A stretch of DNA of 64,000 bases from Desulfosarcina sp. BuS5 (GTDB lineage: Bacteria; Desulfobacterota; Desulfobacteria; Desulfobacterales; BuS5), in the NCBI RefSeq assembly GCF_028752835.1, contig NZ_CP087952.1, positions 3,036,501-3,100,500 of the forward strand, in the 5' to 3' direction. The notes beneath the pieces were generated by a model that did not search any database, was not told the origin of the DNA, and saw only the letters and a list, made by a program, of their open reading frames with translations. Position numbers and translations under genes: made by a program. Every line of letters starts with the position of its first letter. The first letter of the stretch is position 1. This document shows, piece after piece, positions 33,201 through 40,281 of the stretch.

Positions 33201-33962
33201 ATGCAGATTACAAAATCAAATTTTATTTATAATAAGGATGTTGCCTCCGTCTCTATTTCAGATCAAAACAGAATAACGCAATCTCAAAAATCTAATTCTG
33301 AAAATACAATTGTACCTGGAAAGACTGAACAAAAACCAGATGGTTTTGTAGGACGTGACTTGATTCTCAACCGCTTAAACCTGTTAAAATCTGATTTAAA
33401 AGGAGTAGCAAAAAGCATTCGTTCCTCAGACAACGCTATGAAAACAGCAGAAAAACATGTTGATAATATGAAAAATCAATTGGGAAAAATTGTAAAAAAT
33501 TATCCACCTTTTCCGCAAGATAGTCAGGAACGTATAGCCATTCTGCGAAATTACAGCTCTATAAGAAAAATAATAGATAAATTAACTATTCCGCCTCGGG
33601 AGGATTTTATCCCTGAAACAATAACATGGCAAAATACTTTTCAGGAAAAATTTTCAGAAAAAAACATACCGGACATTCCGGAACTTACGCCAACCAACAC
33701 AGACAGTGAAATTTCAGCTTCCCTGGAAAAACTTGAAATCGTAAAGGCAGACTTGCAGCAAAACCGAACCGACTTGAAAAATGAAACAGATACTCTAAAT
33801 CTTTCCGATATATACCATAAAATAAACGACAAGCTGATAAAGCCTTTAAATATTCATAAAGTAGACCCTGGGCAGCTAAGTGTTGGATTAAGGAATGAGC
33901 TTGCAGATCAAACAGGTAGAAGCCTGGGTACGGATCATTCAACTTTAAAAGATTTATTATGA
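33201..33962 (+). CDS. Unnamed flagellar-locus protein upstream of flbT
   Basis: I do not recognise a named family. The 253-residue protein is hydrophilic with no signal or membrane segment. Its central part (about 70-145) reads AMKTAEKHVDNMKNQLGKIV and KNYPPFPQDSQERIAILRNY, then SSIRKIIDKLTIPP. This resembles the flagellin-like helical region that precedes insertion domains in filament proteins. A second helical part (about 170-205) follows. GGAGGTGA precedes the ATG. It is 6 bp upstream of flbT and probably cotranscribed from a sigma-28-like promoter. A role in flagellin handling is inferred from its place only. Confidence 0.65.
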   Translation: MQITKSNFIYNKDVASVSISDQNRITQSQKSNSENTIVPGKTEQKPDGFVGRDLILNRLNLLKSDLKGVAKSIRSSDNAMKTAEKHVDNMKNQLGKIVKNYPPFPQDSQERIAILRNYSSIRKIIDKLTIPPREDFIPETITWQNTFQEKFSEKNIPDIPELTPTNTDSEISASLEKLEIVKADLQQNRTDLKNETDTLNLSDIYHKINDKLIKPLNIHKVDPGQLSVGLRNELADQTGRSLGTDHSTLKDLL

Positions 33963-33968
33963 TAAACC

Positions 33969-34379
33969 ATGGCTCTTAAAATAACCCTGAAACCGAATGA
34001 GCGGATTATTATCGGCGAAGCCGTAATAACCAACGGCAACAGTCAGGCATGCAACCTTATTATAGAAAATAAAGTTCCGATTCTGCGCCAAAAAGATATT
34101 TTAAAAGAAAATAATGCTAATACACTTGGTCAAAAAATATATTTTACGATTCAGCTAATGTACATTGATGATGATAACCTGGTTGAATATCATAAAATGT
34201 ATTGGGAGCTTGTAAATAATATTATCCAAACCGTTCCTGAAGTTTTAAAATTTATAGATAATATAAGCGAAAATATATTAGGCTGTGACTATTATCAGGC
34301 GCTTAAGTCTGCCAAACAACTTGTTAATTATGAAACCGAGGTGTTAAACTATGAGCAACAACCCCCTGAATGCATATAA
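33969..34379 (+). CDS. flbT: FlbT-like flagellin translation regulator
   Basis: This 136-residue protein fits FlbT: it starts MALKITLKPNERIIIGEAVI and contains QKIYFTIQLMYIDDDN. In Caulobacter FlbT binds the flagellin mRNA leader and represses its translation until the hook is complete. The flagellin leader here is long (about 125 nt), consistent with such control. The frame overlaps flaF by 29 bp. FlbT is best known from Alphaproteobacteria. Confidence 0.85.
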   Translation: MALKITLKPNERIIIGEAVITNGNSQACNLIIENKVPILRQKDILKENNANTLGQKIYFTIQLMYIDDDNLVEYHKMYWELVNNIIQTVPEVLKFIDNISENILGCDYYQALKSAKQLVNYETEVLNYEQQPPECI

Positions 34380-34803
34380 GATAATCGAAAAAACAACAAT
34401 CTCCGGACGTGAAACCGAAGCCAGGGTTCTGAATAAAGCCGCGCAAAAGCTGAAAAATTGTCAAAACAACTGGAAAACAGACAGCCGTGGTTATCCTGAT
34501 TCTATAACTGGGATTAAACTTGATGAAGCGCTTAATTTTAATCAGAGGCTCTGGAGTATCTTTCAGGCTGAGCTATCTAAACAGGAAAATCCGCTTCCTG
34601 TTAATTTAAAACAAAATTTACTAAGACTAAGCACATTTATAGATAAGAGAATTTTTGAACTCATTGCTTATCCTGTCAAAGATAAACTTACAATAATAAT
34701 AAAAATAAATCAGAACATAGCAGCCGGACTTAACAATTCCGCACAGGACTTGACTGCCCAATTGCCGGAACCGACCATTATGACGGCTCGTGCCGCGTTG
34801 TAG
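34351..34803 (+). CDS. flaF: FlaF-like flagellin export/assembly factor
   Basis: This 150-residue protein has the FlaF pattern NAYKIIEKTTISGRETEARV near the N-terminus and ALNFNQRLWSIFQAELS in the middle. In Caulobacter FlaF promotes flagellin secretion and opposes FlbT. The overlap with flbT suggests coupled synthesis of antagonists. The C-terminal end extends somewhat past the typical family length. Confidence 0.83.
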   Translation: MSNNPLNAYKIIEKTTISGRETEARVLNKAAQKLKNCQNNWKTDSRGYPDSITGIKLDEALNFNQRLWSIFQAELSKQENPLPVNLKQNLLRLSTFIDKRIFELIAYPVKDKLTIIIKINQNIAAGLNNSAQDLTAQLPEPTIMTARAAL

Positions 34804-34807
34804 GGAT

Positions 34808-34852
34808 GTAGGGGTTCAATATTGTAAGGGTTCAAGATTTTGAACCCCTACA
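34808..34852. repeat. Short palindrome between flaF and the OGT gene
   Basis: TAGGGGTTCAATATTG is followed by GGGTTCAAGATTTTGAACCC and CTACATCC. The two converging genes end here, so this hairpin could serve as a bidirectional terminator; the last codons of the minus-strand gene run into it. Confidence 0.55.
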
Positions 34853-37269
34853 TCCGATATATGCTGCGGATTTTTGCCGGATAAAAAAAGATCCCACATT
34901 GCAGCATATCCCTTTTCCAAATTCCTTACAAAACGAGGGGTATCGAAAAGCGGCATGATATTACGGTTTTTAGCCAGTTTATCCCTGATTGCTTCAAGCC
35001 TCTCAGGGTTTTCTGCAAGTTGCACAGCCAACGCTTCATAATCATTCAGATTATCAGCTATCAACTCCGGCAAACCGACAGCAGTTAAAAGGCTTGCGGA
35101 TACCCTGGAAGCAAAATGCCTACCTATCAGAGCTACTACCGGAACACCAGCCCACAAAGCATCGCTGGTAGTTGTGTGACCATTTACAATTCGCGTATCC
35201 AATGCCAGATCTGCAAGTCCAAGGCGCTCCAGATGCTTATCCTTTGGCATTTTTTCCGCAAATATCAAACGATTTGGGTTTATTCTCCTTACTTTAGCTT
35301 CTTCCCTTAAATTTTTTTCGGAAGCTTTACCGCCCGTAAAGAGCCACAGCACGCTCCCAGGTACTCCGGCAAGAATGTTCATCCATGTATTAAAGATTAG
35401 AGGTTCTATCTTATAGGTCTGGTTAAAAGAGCTGAAAATAAAGCCTTTTTCAGGCAGGCCGAAATCTTTTCTTGTCAGACTCTCTTCAGCTATCAACTGC
35501 GTATTATCATTAACCTGATAAGAATGAGGCAAAAAAAGAAATTTTTCACTATAAAATGGAGCATGCTCTTCAGGGGTTACGATTCTATCGGTTATAATAT
35601 AGTCAATAAAATCGGCGCCTGTTGTTCCGGGAAAACCAAGATACGAGGCTTGAATAGGTGCCGGTCTGAACGAGCATATTCCTAAACGCCCTCCCCTGGT
35701 ATGCCCGTTAAGATCAATAAGAATATCGACCCCATCTTTAAATATCTGCTGCGCGGCCTCTATATCACTAAAGCTGCGGATATCAACAAACCTGTCGCTC
35801 TCCCTTTTAATCCTCTCCCGGAATCGGCTTTTATCGTCTGTTCCGAATGAGTAGCAATATACCTTAAATCTATTCCTATCGTGCAGTCCGAACATACTTA
35901 GCATAAGATGAGACGTGGCATGATCACGAAAATCATTTGAAAGATATCCTATTATAATTTTCTTTTTAAAATGTTTGCGATCATCGAATAAAAAAGCTCC
36001 GGCAGACTCCGGATGTTTGGCTGTATTTTTACACCATTTTTTGGCCACAACAAAATTTTGCTGCAAATTATCGTTTCTTGTAATATTTATAAAAGAAGGC
36101 TCATGAATTTTTTCACCCAGCATTATAGCCTGATTTGTAAAATCATCCAGCATTGAGGAAAAAAACTTAAACCCCTTCCAGTCACAGGTTTGCTGCAACT
36201 GATGAACCAGATAACTGCATGCTTGCGCATAGCCAGGCCTTAATTCAATTGCTTTTTGAAAACATGGAATAGCTTCATCATGCCGGCCAAGGCTTTTTAA
36301 TGCAATTCCCTTAAAATTAAATGCCTCCGGGCAAGTCTGATCAAGCTTCAACACATTATCATAACAGGCGGCCGCTTCCTGAAATTTTTCCATATCATAA
36401 AAAGCTATGCCCATATTTAAAAATGCTTCCGCATAATCACCGTTAAGCTCCAAGGCCTTTTGATAACAAAAAATTGATCTATCGGGAAGATGCCTGCTTC
36501 TTAAGGTATTTCCCAGGTTATTCCAGGCCTGGTAATAACCCGGCTTTATTTTTAAAGCATTTTGATAAGATAATTCTGCAGCTTCAAATTTATTCTGCTC
36601 TTGATAAAGATTACCAAGATTATTATACGCTTCTGCAAAATCAGGCTTTTTTTCCAGAGTTTTTTCATAACAGGATATAGCATCATCAATTTTCCCGGTC
36701 TCCCTGAACGTATTACCTAAATTATAATATGCATCAGCGAACCCAGGGTTTATCTGCAAAACTTTCCTGTAACAGAATACAGCATCCTTAATTTTTCCGA
36801 TCTCCCTGCAAGCGTTACCCATATTATAGTATGCATCAGCAGATTCAGGATTTATCTCCAATGCTTTTCTATAACAGCAGACCGCATCATCAACCTGCCT
36901 TTTTTTTATAAATGTATTGCCCAAATTAACATGAATTTCACAAAAATCCGGTTTGATTTTCAACGCCTTTTTGTAACACAATACAGCATTATCAAAACTG
37001 CCGCTATCTCTATATGCGTTGCCAAGATTATTATAGTAAACAGGCTTGCCGGGATTAATGCCGACTGCCCGGCCGATTAAATCTATTGCAGCGGCATAAT
37101 TTTTTGTCTGGTTTGCGATCACCCCGAGAAGATGCAGGCAGTCCGAATTAAACGGATAATCCATAAGTATTCTTTTATAGATTTTTTCAGCAGCCTTAAA
37201 GTCCCCGGCTTTATGATATCTTAACCCATCGGATAACTCACAGGAAATATTTATTGAATGATTTGCCAT
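34816..37269 (-). CDS. TPR-containing O-GlcNAc-transferase-type glycosyltransferase (GT41)
   Basis: This 817-residue protein has ten or more tandem 34-residue TPRs (about 10-370), e.g. PVYYNNLGNAYRDSGSFDNA. The GT41/SPINDLY catalytic part follows (about 430-790), with IIGYLSNDFRDHATSHLM, VDILIDLNGHTRGGRLGI, APIQASYLGFPGTTGADFID and FSSFNQTYKIEPLIFNTWM. The C-terminal lobe holds the UDP-sugar site (GHTTTSDALWAGVPVVAL). These enzymes transfer GlcNAc or a related sugar to Ser/Thr. Its place beside flagellin suggests it glycosylates flagellin; this is inference. The TPR DNA is itself repetitive, a possible source of fragments such as the one at 57258. Confidence 0.9.
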   Translation of the reverse strand: MANHSINISCELSDGLRYHKAGDFKAAEKIYKRILMDYPFNSDCLHLLGVIANQTKNYAAAIDLIGRAVGINPGKPVYYNNLGNAYRDSGSFDNAVLCYKKALKIKPDFCEIHVNLGNTFIKKRQVDDAVCCYRKALEINPESADAYYNMGNACREIGKIKDAVFCYRKVLQINPGFADAYYNLGNTFRETGKIDDAISCYEKTLEKKPDFAEAYNNLGNLYQEQNKFEAAELSYQNALKIKPGYYQAWNNLGNTLRSRHLPDRSIFCYQKALELNGDYAEAFLNMGIAFYDMEKFQEAAACYDNVLKLDQTCPEAFNFKGIALKSLGRHDEAIPCFQKAIELRPGYAQACSYLVHQLQQTCDWKGFKFFSSMLDDFTNQAIMLGEKIHEPSFINITRNDNLQQNFVVAKKWCKNTAKHPESAGAFLFDDRKHFKKKIIIGYLSNDFRDHATSHLMLSMFGLHDRNRFKVYCYSFGTDDKSRFRERIKRESDRFVDIRSFSDIEAAQQIFKDGVDILIDLNGHTRGGRLGICSFRPAPIQASYLGFPGTTGADFIDYIITDRIVTPEEHAPFYSEKFLFLPHSYQVNDNTQLIAEESLTRKDFGLPEKGFIFSSFNQTYKIEPLIFNTWMNILAGVPGSVLWLFTGGKASEKNLREEAKVRRINPNRLIFAEKMPKDKHLERLGLADLALDTRIVNGHTTTSDALWAGVPVVALIGRHFASRVSASLLTAVGLPELIADNLNDYEALAVQLAENPERLEAIRDKLAKNRNIMPLFDTPRFVRNLEKGYAAMWDLFLSGKNPQHISDVGVQNLEPLQY

Positions 37270-37400
37270 AAGTTACGCACTTTATTGTCCGGATCAGGAT
37301 TTGCAGGATTCATAGATTAACATGATTAAATTTTGGATTAAAAACCAATTGAAACAATTATTTCGTCCCCGTTCCTTACATATAATATAAATTTTAATTT

Positions 37401-38957
37401 TCAGTTTAAAATTTGAGTTTTGCTATGTTTTGCAACTATCCACTCCCCAACATTTCGGTCCATAAATTCAACACCGAAGAGATAGATTTTTTTGTTTGTT
37501 CCCTGATACTTCTCGAAATACTTTTTTTCCTTAATCTGGTTTAAAGCTTTATCCTTATCCCCATTGAATTTAAATTCAAAAATGTAGATGTCATTATCAA
37601 TGATTACGGCATCTATCCTGCCCTTGTTTGTTTTTATTTCTGCTTCTACTTTCAGACCTATAAGAGAAAATACCAGGTAAAAGATTGTCTGGTAATATTT
37701 TTCTTTGTTTATTTGAAGATCGTAGGGGATGTTGGCAAAAAAAATGCGCAAGGTGTCAAAAAACAGCTCAAAGTCATGGTATCTTAATGCATCAATCATT
37801 TTCCATGCATAACCATGCACAAATTCTTTTTCCACAAAGGAATATGCCTCACCCAGGCATTCTGTCATTGAATTTTTTACTTCAAAATTAGGATATGCCA
37901 GGGTGTATTCCATTCTTTCTTTATTATATCCTGCAATCGTCAGATAACCGGTTTGAAAAAGTATTGGTATGGTTTTCAGGTTTTCTATTTCGCATGAGCT
38001 GAATGATGATTCACTTATATTGACTCCATCTAATCCGGTTATATCAAAGTCTTTTTCTTTGATTAGTTTAATTAAAAAACTTGGAGTAGCACTCTCAAAC
38101 CAGTAGTTGCTAAAATCAAATTTTTTAAACAAAAGAAGCGCTGAGAATGGATTAAAAACCTTTGTACAGCCTTTGCTAAAACAGAAACCATTATACCAAT
38201 ACGTTATTTTTTCAATCAACACGGCCTTAGTGATATTTTCGGTCTTTGCAAACTGATCTATATGATCTTTAAAAAAAGTTTTCATTTCCTGCATGGTTAT
38301 TCCAAGAAATGATGAATATCCGGTATCCATAGAAATGTCTTCTAAATTATTTAACCCGCTAAAAACACCCGCCTTTGAAAATTTGCTCACACCTGTAAGA
38401 AACACAAACCTGATATGTTCATCACAGGCTTTTATAATGTTATAAAACCCCTTTAATACCTCCCTGATCTCAACTGCCAGCTTTTTATTTTCTATATTGT
38501 CAATGATCGGCTTGTCGTATTCATCAATAAGGATAACGACTTTATTGATCTGGCTTAATTTGGTCAAAAGTTCATCAAATGCTTCATCATATTGATCCCG
38601 CGTAAGCGAAATTCCGTATTTTTCGGCTATGTTTTTTAATTGATAGAGTATAAAGCCCTTCAGGTCATCCCTGCTTTCTGCTTTTTTTTTACTGAAATCT
38701 ATCCTCACTACCGGATGTTTTTCCCACTTATAGTCTGACTTGTATATCCACAGCCCCTTAAACAGTTCTTTTTCACCTTCAAATATTTCATTTAAAGTGG
38801 AAATCAAAAGGCTTTTGCCGAATCTTCTTGGCCTGGCAAGAAAATATACACTCCCCTGGTGAAGCAATTTATAAACATGCTCCGTCTTATCTACATACAG
38901 ATAATTGCCATCTATTAATTTACGAAATGTTTGTATTCCTATTGGAAAATTTTTCAT
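37401..38957 (-). CDS. AAA-ATPase_like / PD-(D/E)XK protein, 518 residues (intact paralogue)
   Basis: This protein begins with an AAA-ATPase_like domain (PF09820 type): N-terminal MKNFPIGIQTFRKLIDGNYL, a P-loop lacking the first Gly (RPRRFGKSLLIS, about 41-52), Walker B KVVILIDEYDKP (about 140-150), and FVFLTGVSKFSKAGVFSGLN. The C-terminal nuclease-like domain (PDDEXK_9 type) has Asp in GRIDAVIIDNDIYIFEFKFN (about 448-467), giving a D...ExK triad. The family is widespread, often multicopy, and of unknown function. A family-A MITE lies 15 bp before the start. Its first 143 codons or so and the upstream DNA are duplicated at 60412-61344. Confidence 0.85.
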   Translation of the reverse strand: MKNFPIGIQTFRKLIDGNYLYVDKTEHVYKLLHQGSVYFLARPRRFGKSLLISTLNEIFEGEKELFKGLWIYKSDYKWEKHPVVRIDFSKKKAESRDDLKGFILYQLKNIAEKYGISLTRDQYDEAFDELLTKLSQINKVVILIDEYDKPIIDNIENKKLAVEIREVLKGFYNIIKACDEHIRFVFLTGVSKFSKAGVFSGLNNLEDISMDTGYSSFLGITMQEMKTFFKDHIDQFAKTENITKAVLIEKITYWYNGFCFSKGCTKVFNPFSALLLFKKFDFSNYWFESATPSFLIKLIKEKDFDITGLDGVNISESSFSSCEIENLKTIPILFQTGYLTIAGYNKERMEYTLAYPNFEVKNSMTECLGEAYSFVEKEFVHGYAWKMIDALRYHDFELFFDTLRIFFANIPYDLQINKEKYYQTIFYLVFSLIGLKVEAEIKTNKGRIDAVIIDNDIYIFEFKFNGDKDKALNQIKEKKYFEKYQGTNKKIYLFGVEFMDRNVGEWIVAKHSKTQILN

Positions 38958-39459
38958 ATTATTGCCTTTTTAGGGAACTGAAAAGAAATAATCTACGTAT
39001 ATTACGCAGAACTTTTGTTCGTTTTCAAGGCGTGATGACAGGTGCATACTCGAACTATGTGCCTGTTATCACAACAAAGAAAACGGGCAAAAGGGCAAGC
39101 AGGATGCGTAGATTATTTCCTGGGAGTTCCTTTAATTTCACAATTCGGATTATCTGAATTCAGATGTTCGGTCACTTGAATAATCAATGGTTATTTTCCC
39201 GCTATAAAAGCCACAAAATCGCGCTCCCATCCGTTTTTGGAAAAGCATATCTCGTCTGTTTGAGCTCTAAGGTGGGTAAAAACCAAGTTTTCCAGAAATT
39301 TACCACGGTTCTCAAAAAAAGAATAACATCCGATTCTCTCCTGTTAAAAGCGATATTTTCACCGCAGAGTATGCAGAAAGCGCAGATGAACTGCAACCCA
39401 TATCTTTTTCAAACAAGCTGAGAGAGAAATGTTGTTGCTGGAACAATAACAGGTTTTTT
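38527..39459. repeat. Left copy of a 933-bp direct repeat
   Basis: This segment matches 60412-61344 with no gap and about 15 base differences seen by eye. It contains the 5' part of the 518-residue AAA gene (up to Walker B), a family-A MITE, a non-coding stretch, and the last codons of the AAA_14 gene (VPATTFLSQL tail, about 39420-39459). At its right edge family C begins directly. Confidence 0.9.
38972..39132. repeat. Family-A MITE-like element upstream of the 518-residue gene
   Basis: This 161-bp palindrome has arms AGGGAACTGAAAAGAAATAA and, from the right, AAGGAACTCCCAGGAAATAA. It occupies the presumed promoter region, so it could carry the promoter. The equivalent copy is at 60857-61017. 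Confidence 0.75.
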
Positions 39460-39460
39460 C
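39133..39460. other. Non-coding stretch between MITE A and element C
   Basis: No gene is supported. ORFs seen here on both strands lie in repeat DNA, including CACCGCAGAGTATGCAGAAA (39360-39379), which is related to family C. The last 40 bp are the duplicated tail of the AAA_14 ATPase gene and have lost the rest of that gene. Confidence 0.6.
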
Positions 39461-39656
39461 GGCATCCTTCATTCTCAGTTTACATTTATTTTGTATAAAA
39501 AATTAAATTTTACCGCCGAAAACGCAAAAAACGCAGAGAAAACTACTTGATTTTTAATGTAATATCTCAGCGTTTTCAGCGAACTCTGCGGTAAAATACT
39601 GATTCTGACATTAAAAAAAAGTGTTAACTACTTTTGGGCATTAATGAAAGATGCCA
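39461..39656. repeat. Family-C palindromic element (left copy)
   Basis: Ends are inverted: GGCATCCTTCATT at 39461 and GGCATCTTTCATT reading inward from 39656. Inside, TTACCGCCGAAAACGCAAAA faces GCGAACTCTGCGGTAAAA. It is almost identical to 57596-57790, and fragments lie at about 14629 and 25352. The right end overlaps the last codons of the adjacent transposase-like fragment. No target duplication is visible here, unlike the right copy. Confidence 0.8.
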
Positions 39657-39937
39657 AATATTCGATTCTTAATCTTGTCCACTTTTCTTTTCAATCTTTT
39701 ATTTTCTGTCATTTCTCCGGAGATTTTATTATATCCCACTGTAATGGCAGCGCCTGATACGCCACCAAAAAAATCACCCAGTTTACTGCACGTTATGCCG
39801 CTAAGATTTCTTGCAAAATAGATTGCAAGCGACTTGGTTTTATTTTTTTTACGTCCTTTTTCGTCGTTTCTGAGCAAAAGAAAGAGGTCTTTTACCCAAT
39901 TTGTAAAATCAGCATCTCCAATTTTAACTTCATAAAA
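39641..39937 (-). pseudogene. C-terminal fragment of a Y1-type transposase with DnaA-like tail
   Basis: The frame after an in-frame TAA reads EVKIGDADFTNWVKDLFLLL, then RNDEKGRKKNKTKSLAIYFA and RNLSGITCSKLGDFFGGVSG. This is the DnaA C-terminal-like helix-turn-helix found at the end of REP-associated tyrosine transposases (RAYT). The catalytic HUH domain is missing, so this is a remnant. Its last residues (GIFH) are encoded by the end of family C. The overlap suggests the element inserted at, or was born from, the end of such a gene. Confidence 0.6.
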
Positions 39938-40281
39938 TTAAGCAATTTATATGCCACAAAAAAATAAGCCTGCAAATACGTTCTGTGTAATCTGCGTAAT
40001 CTGTGGATTAAAGTCACTCTGTTATATTAAACCGATAGTAAAGTAATATTTAGAAGCAGACAAAAAGGTCAGGATGTTGACGCCAGGAAAGAATGACCCC
40101 AAGGTAATAGTGAAATTGAAAAAAGTTCTACAGGATGCCAGGCAAAGGAAGCCGTGTTTTAACATCTTTGTGCGAGCCCTTAATCTCAGACAGACTCATC
40201 CCTTTTATTTTCAATTCTTTAATCTCTTCAATGACAGCAATATTCTCAACAATGTAGTGCCTCTGCCCACCGTCGGTTCTT
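39938..40281. other. Left border region of the array, with a MerR-like HTH fragment
   Basis: On the minus strand a frame from 40310 to 40128 starts inside the end of array copy 1. After the border it reads RTDGGQRHYIVENIAVIEEI and KELKIKGMSLSEIKGSHKD. This resembles the first winged-helix part of MerR regulators (DGGxRxY...I..IK.L...G.SL.EIK). It is cut at its N-terminus by the array edge and ends soon after. The remainder (39938-40127) is AT-rich with a dispersed ..CTGTGTAATCTGCGTAATCTG-type repeat near 39980. Confidence 0.5.

Noticed and set aside
39202-39396. 64-codon ORF (MQFICAFCILCGENI...) in the direct repeats, also at 61087-61281
   Set aside because: It translates the CGCAGAG-type repeat sequence; such ORFs recur wherever the repeat lies and show no protein family.
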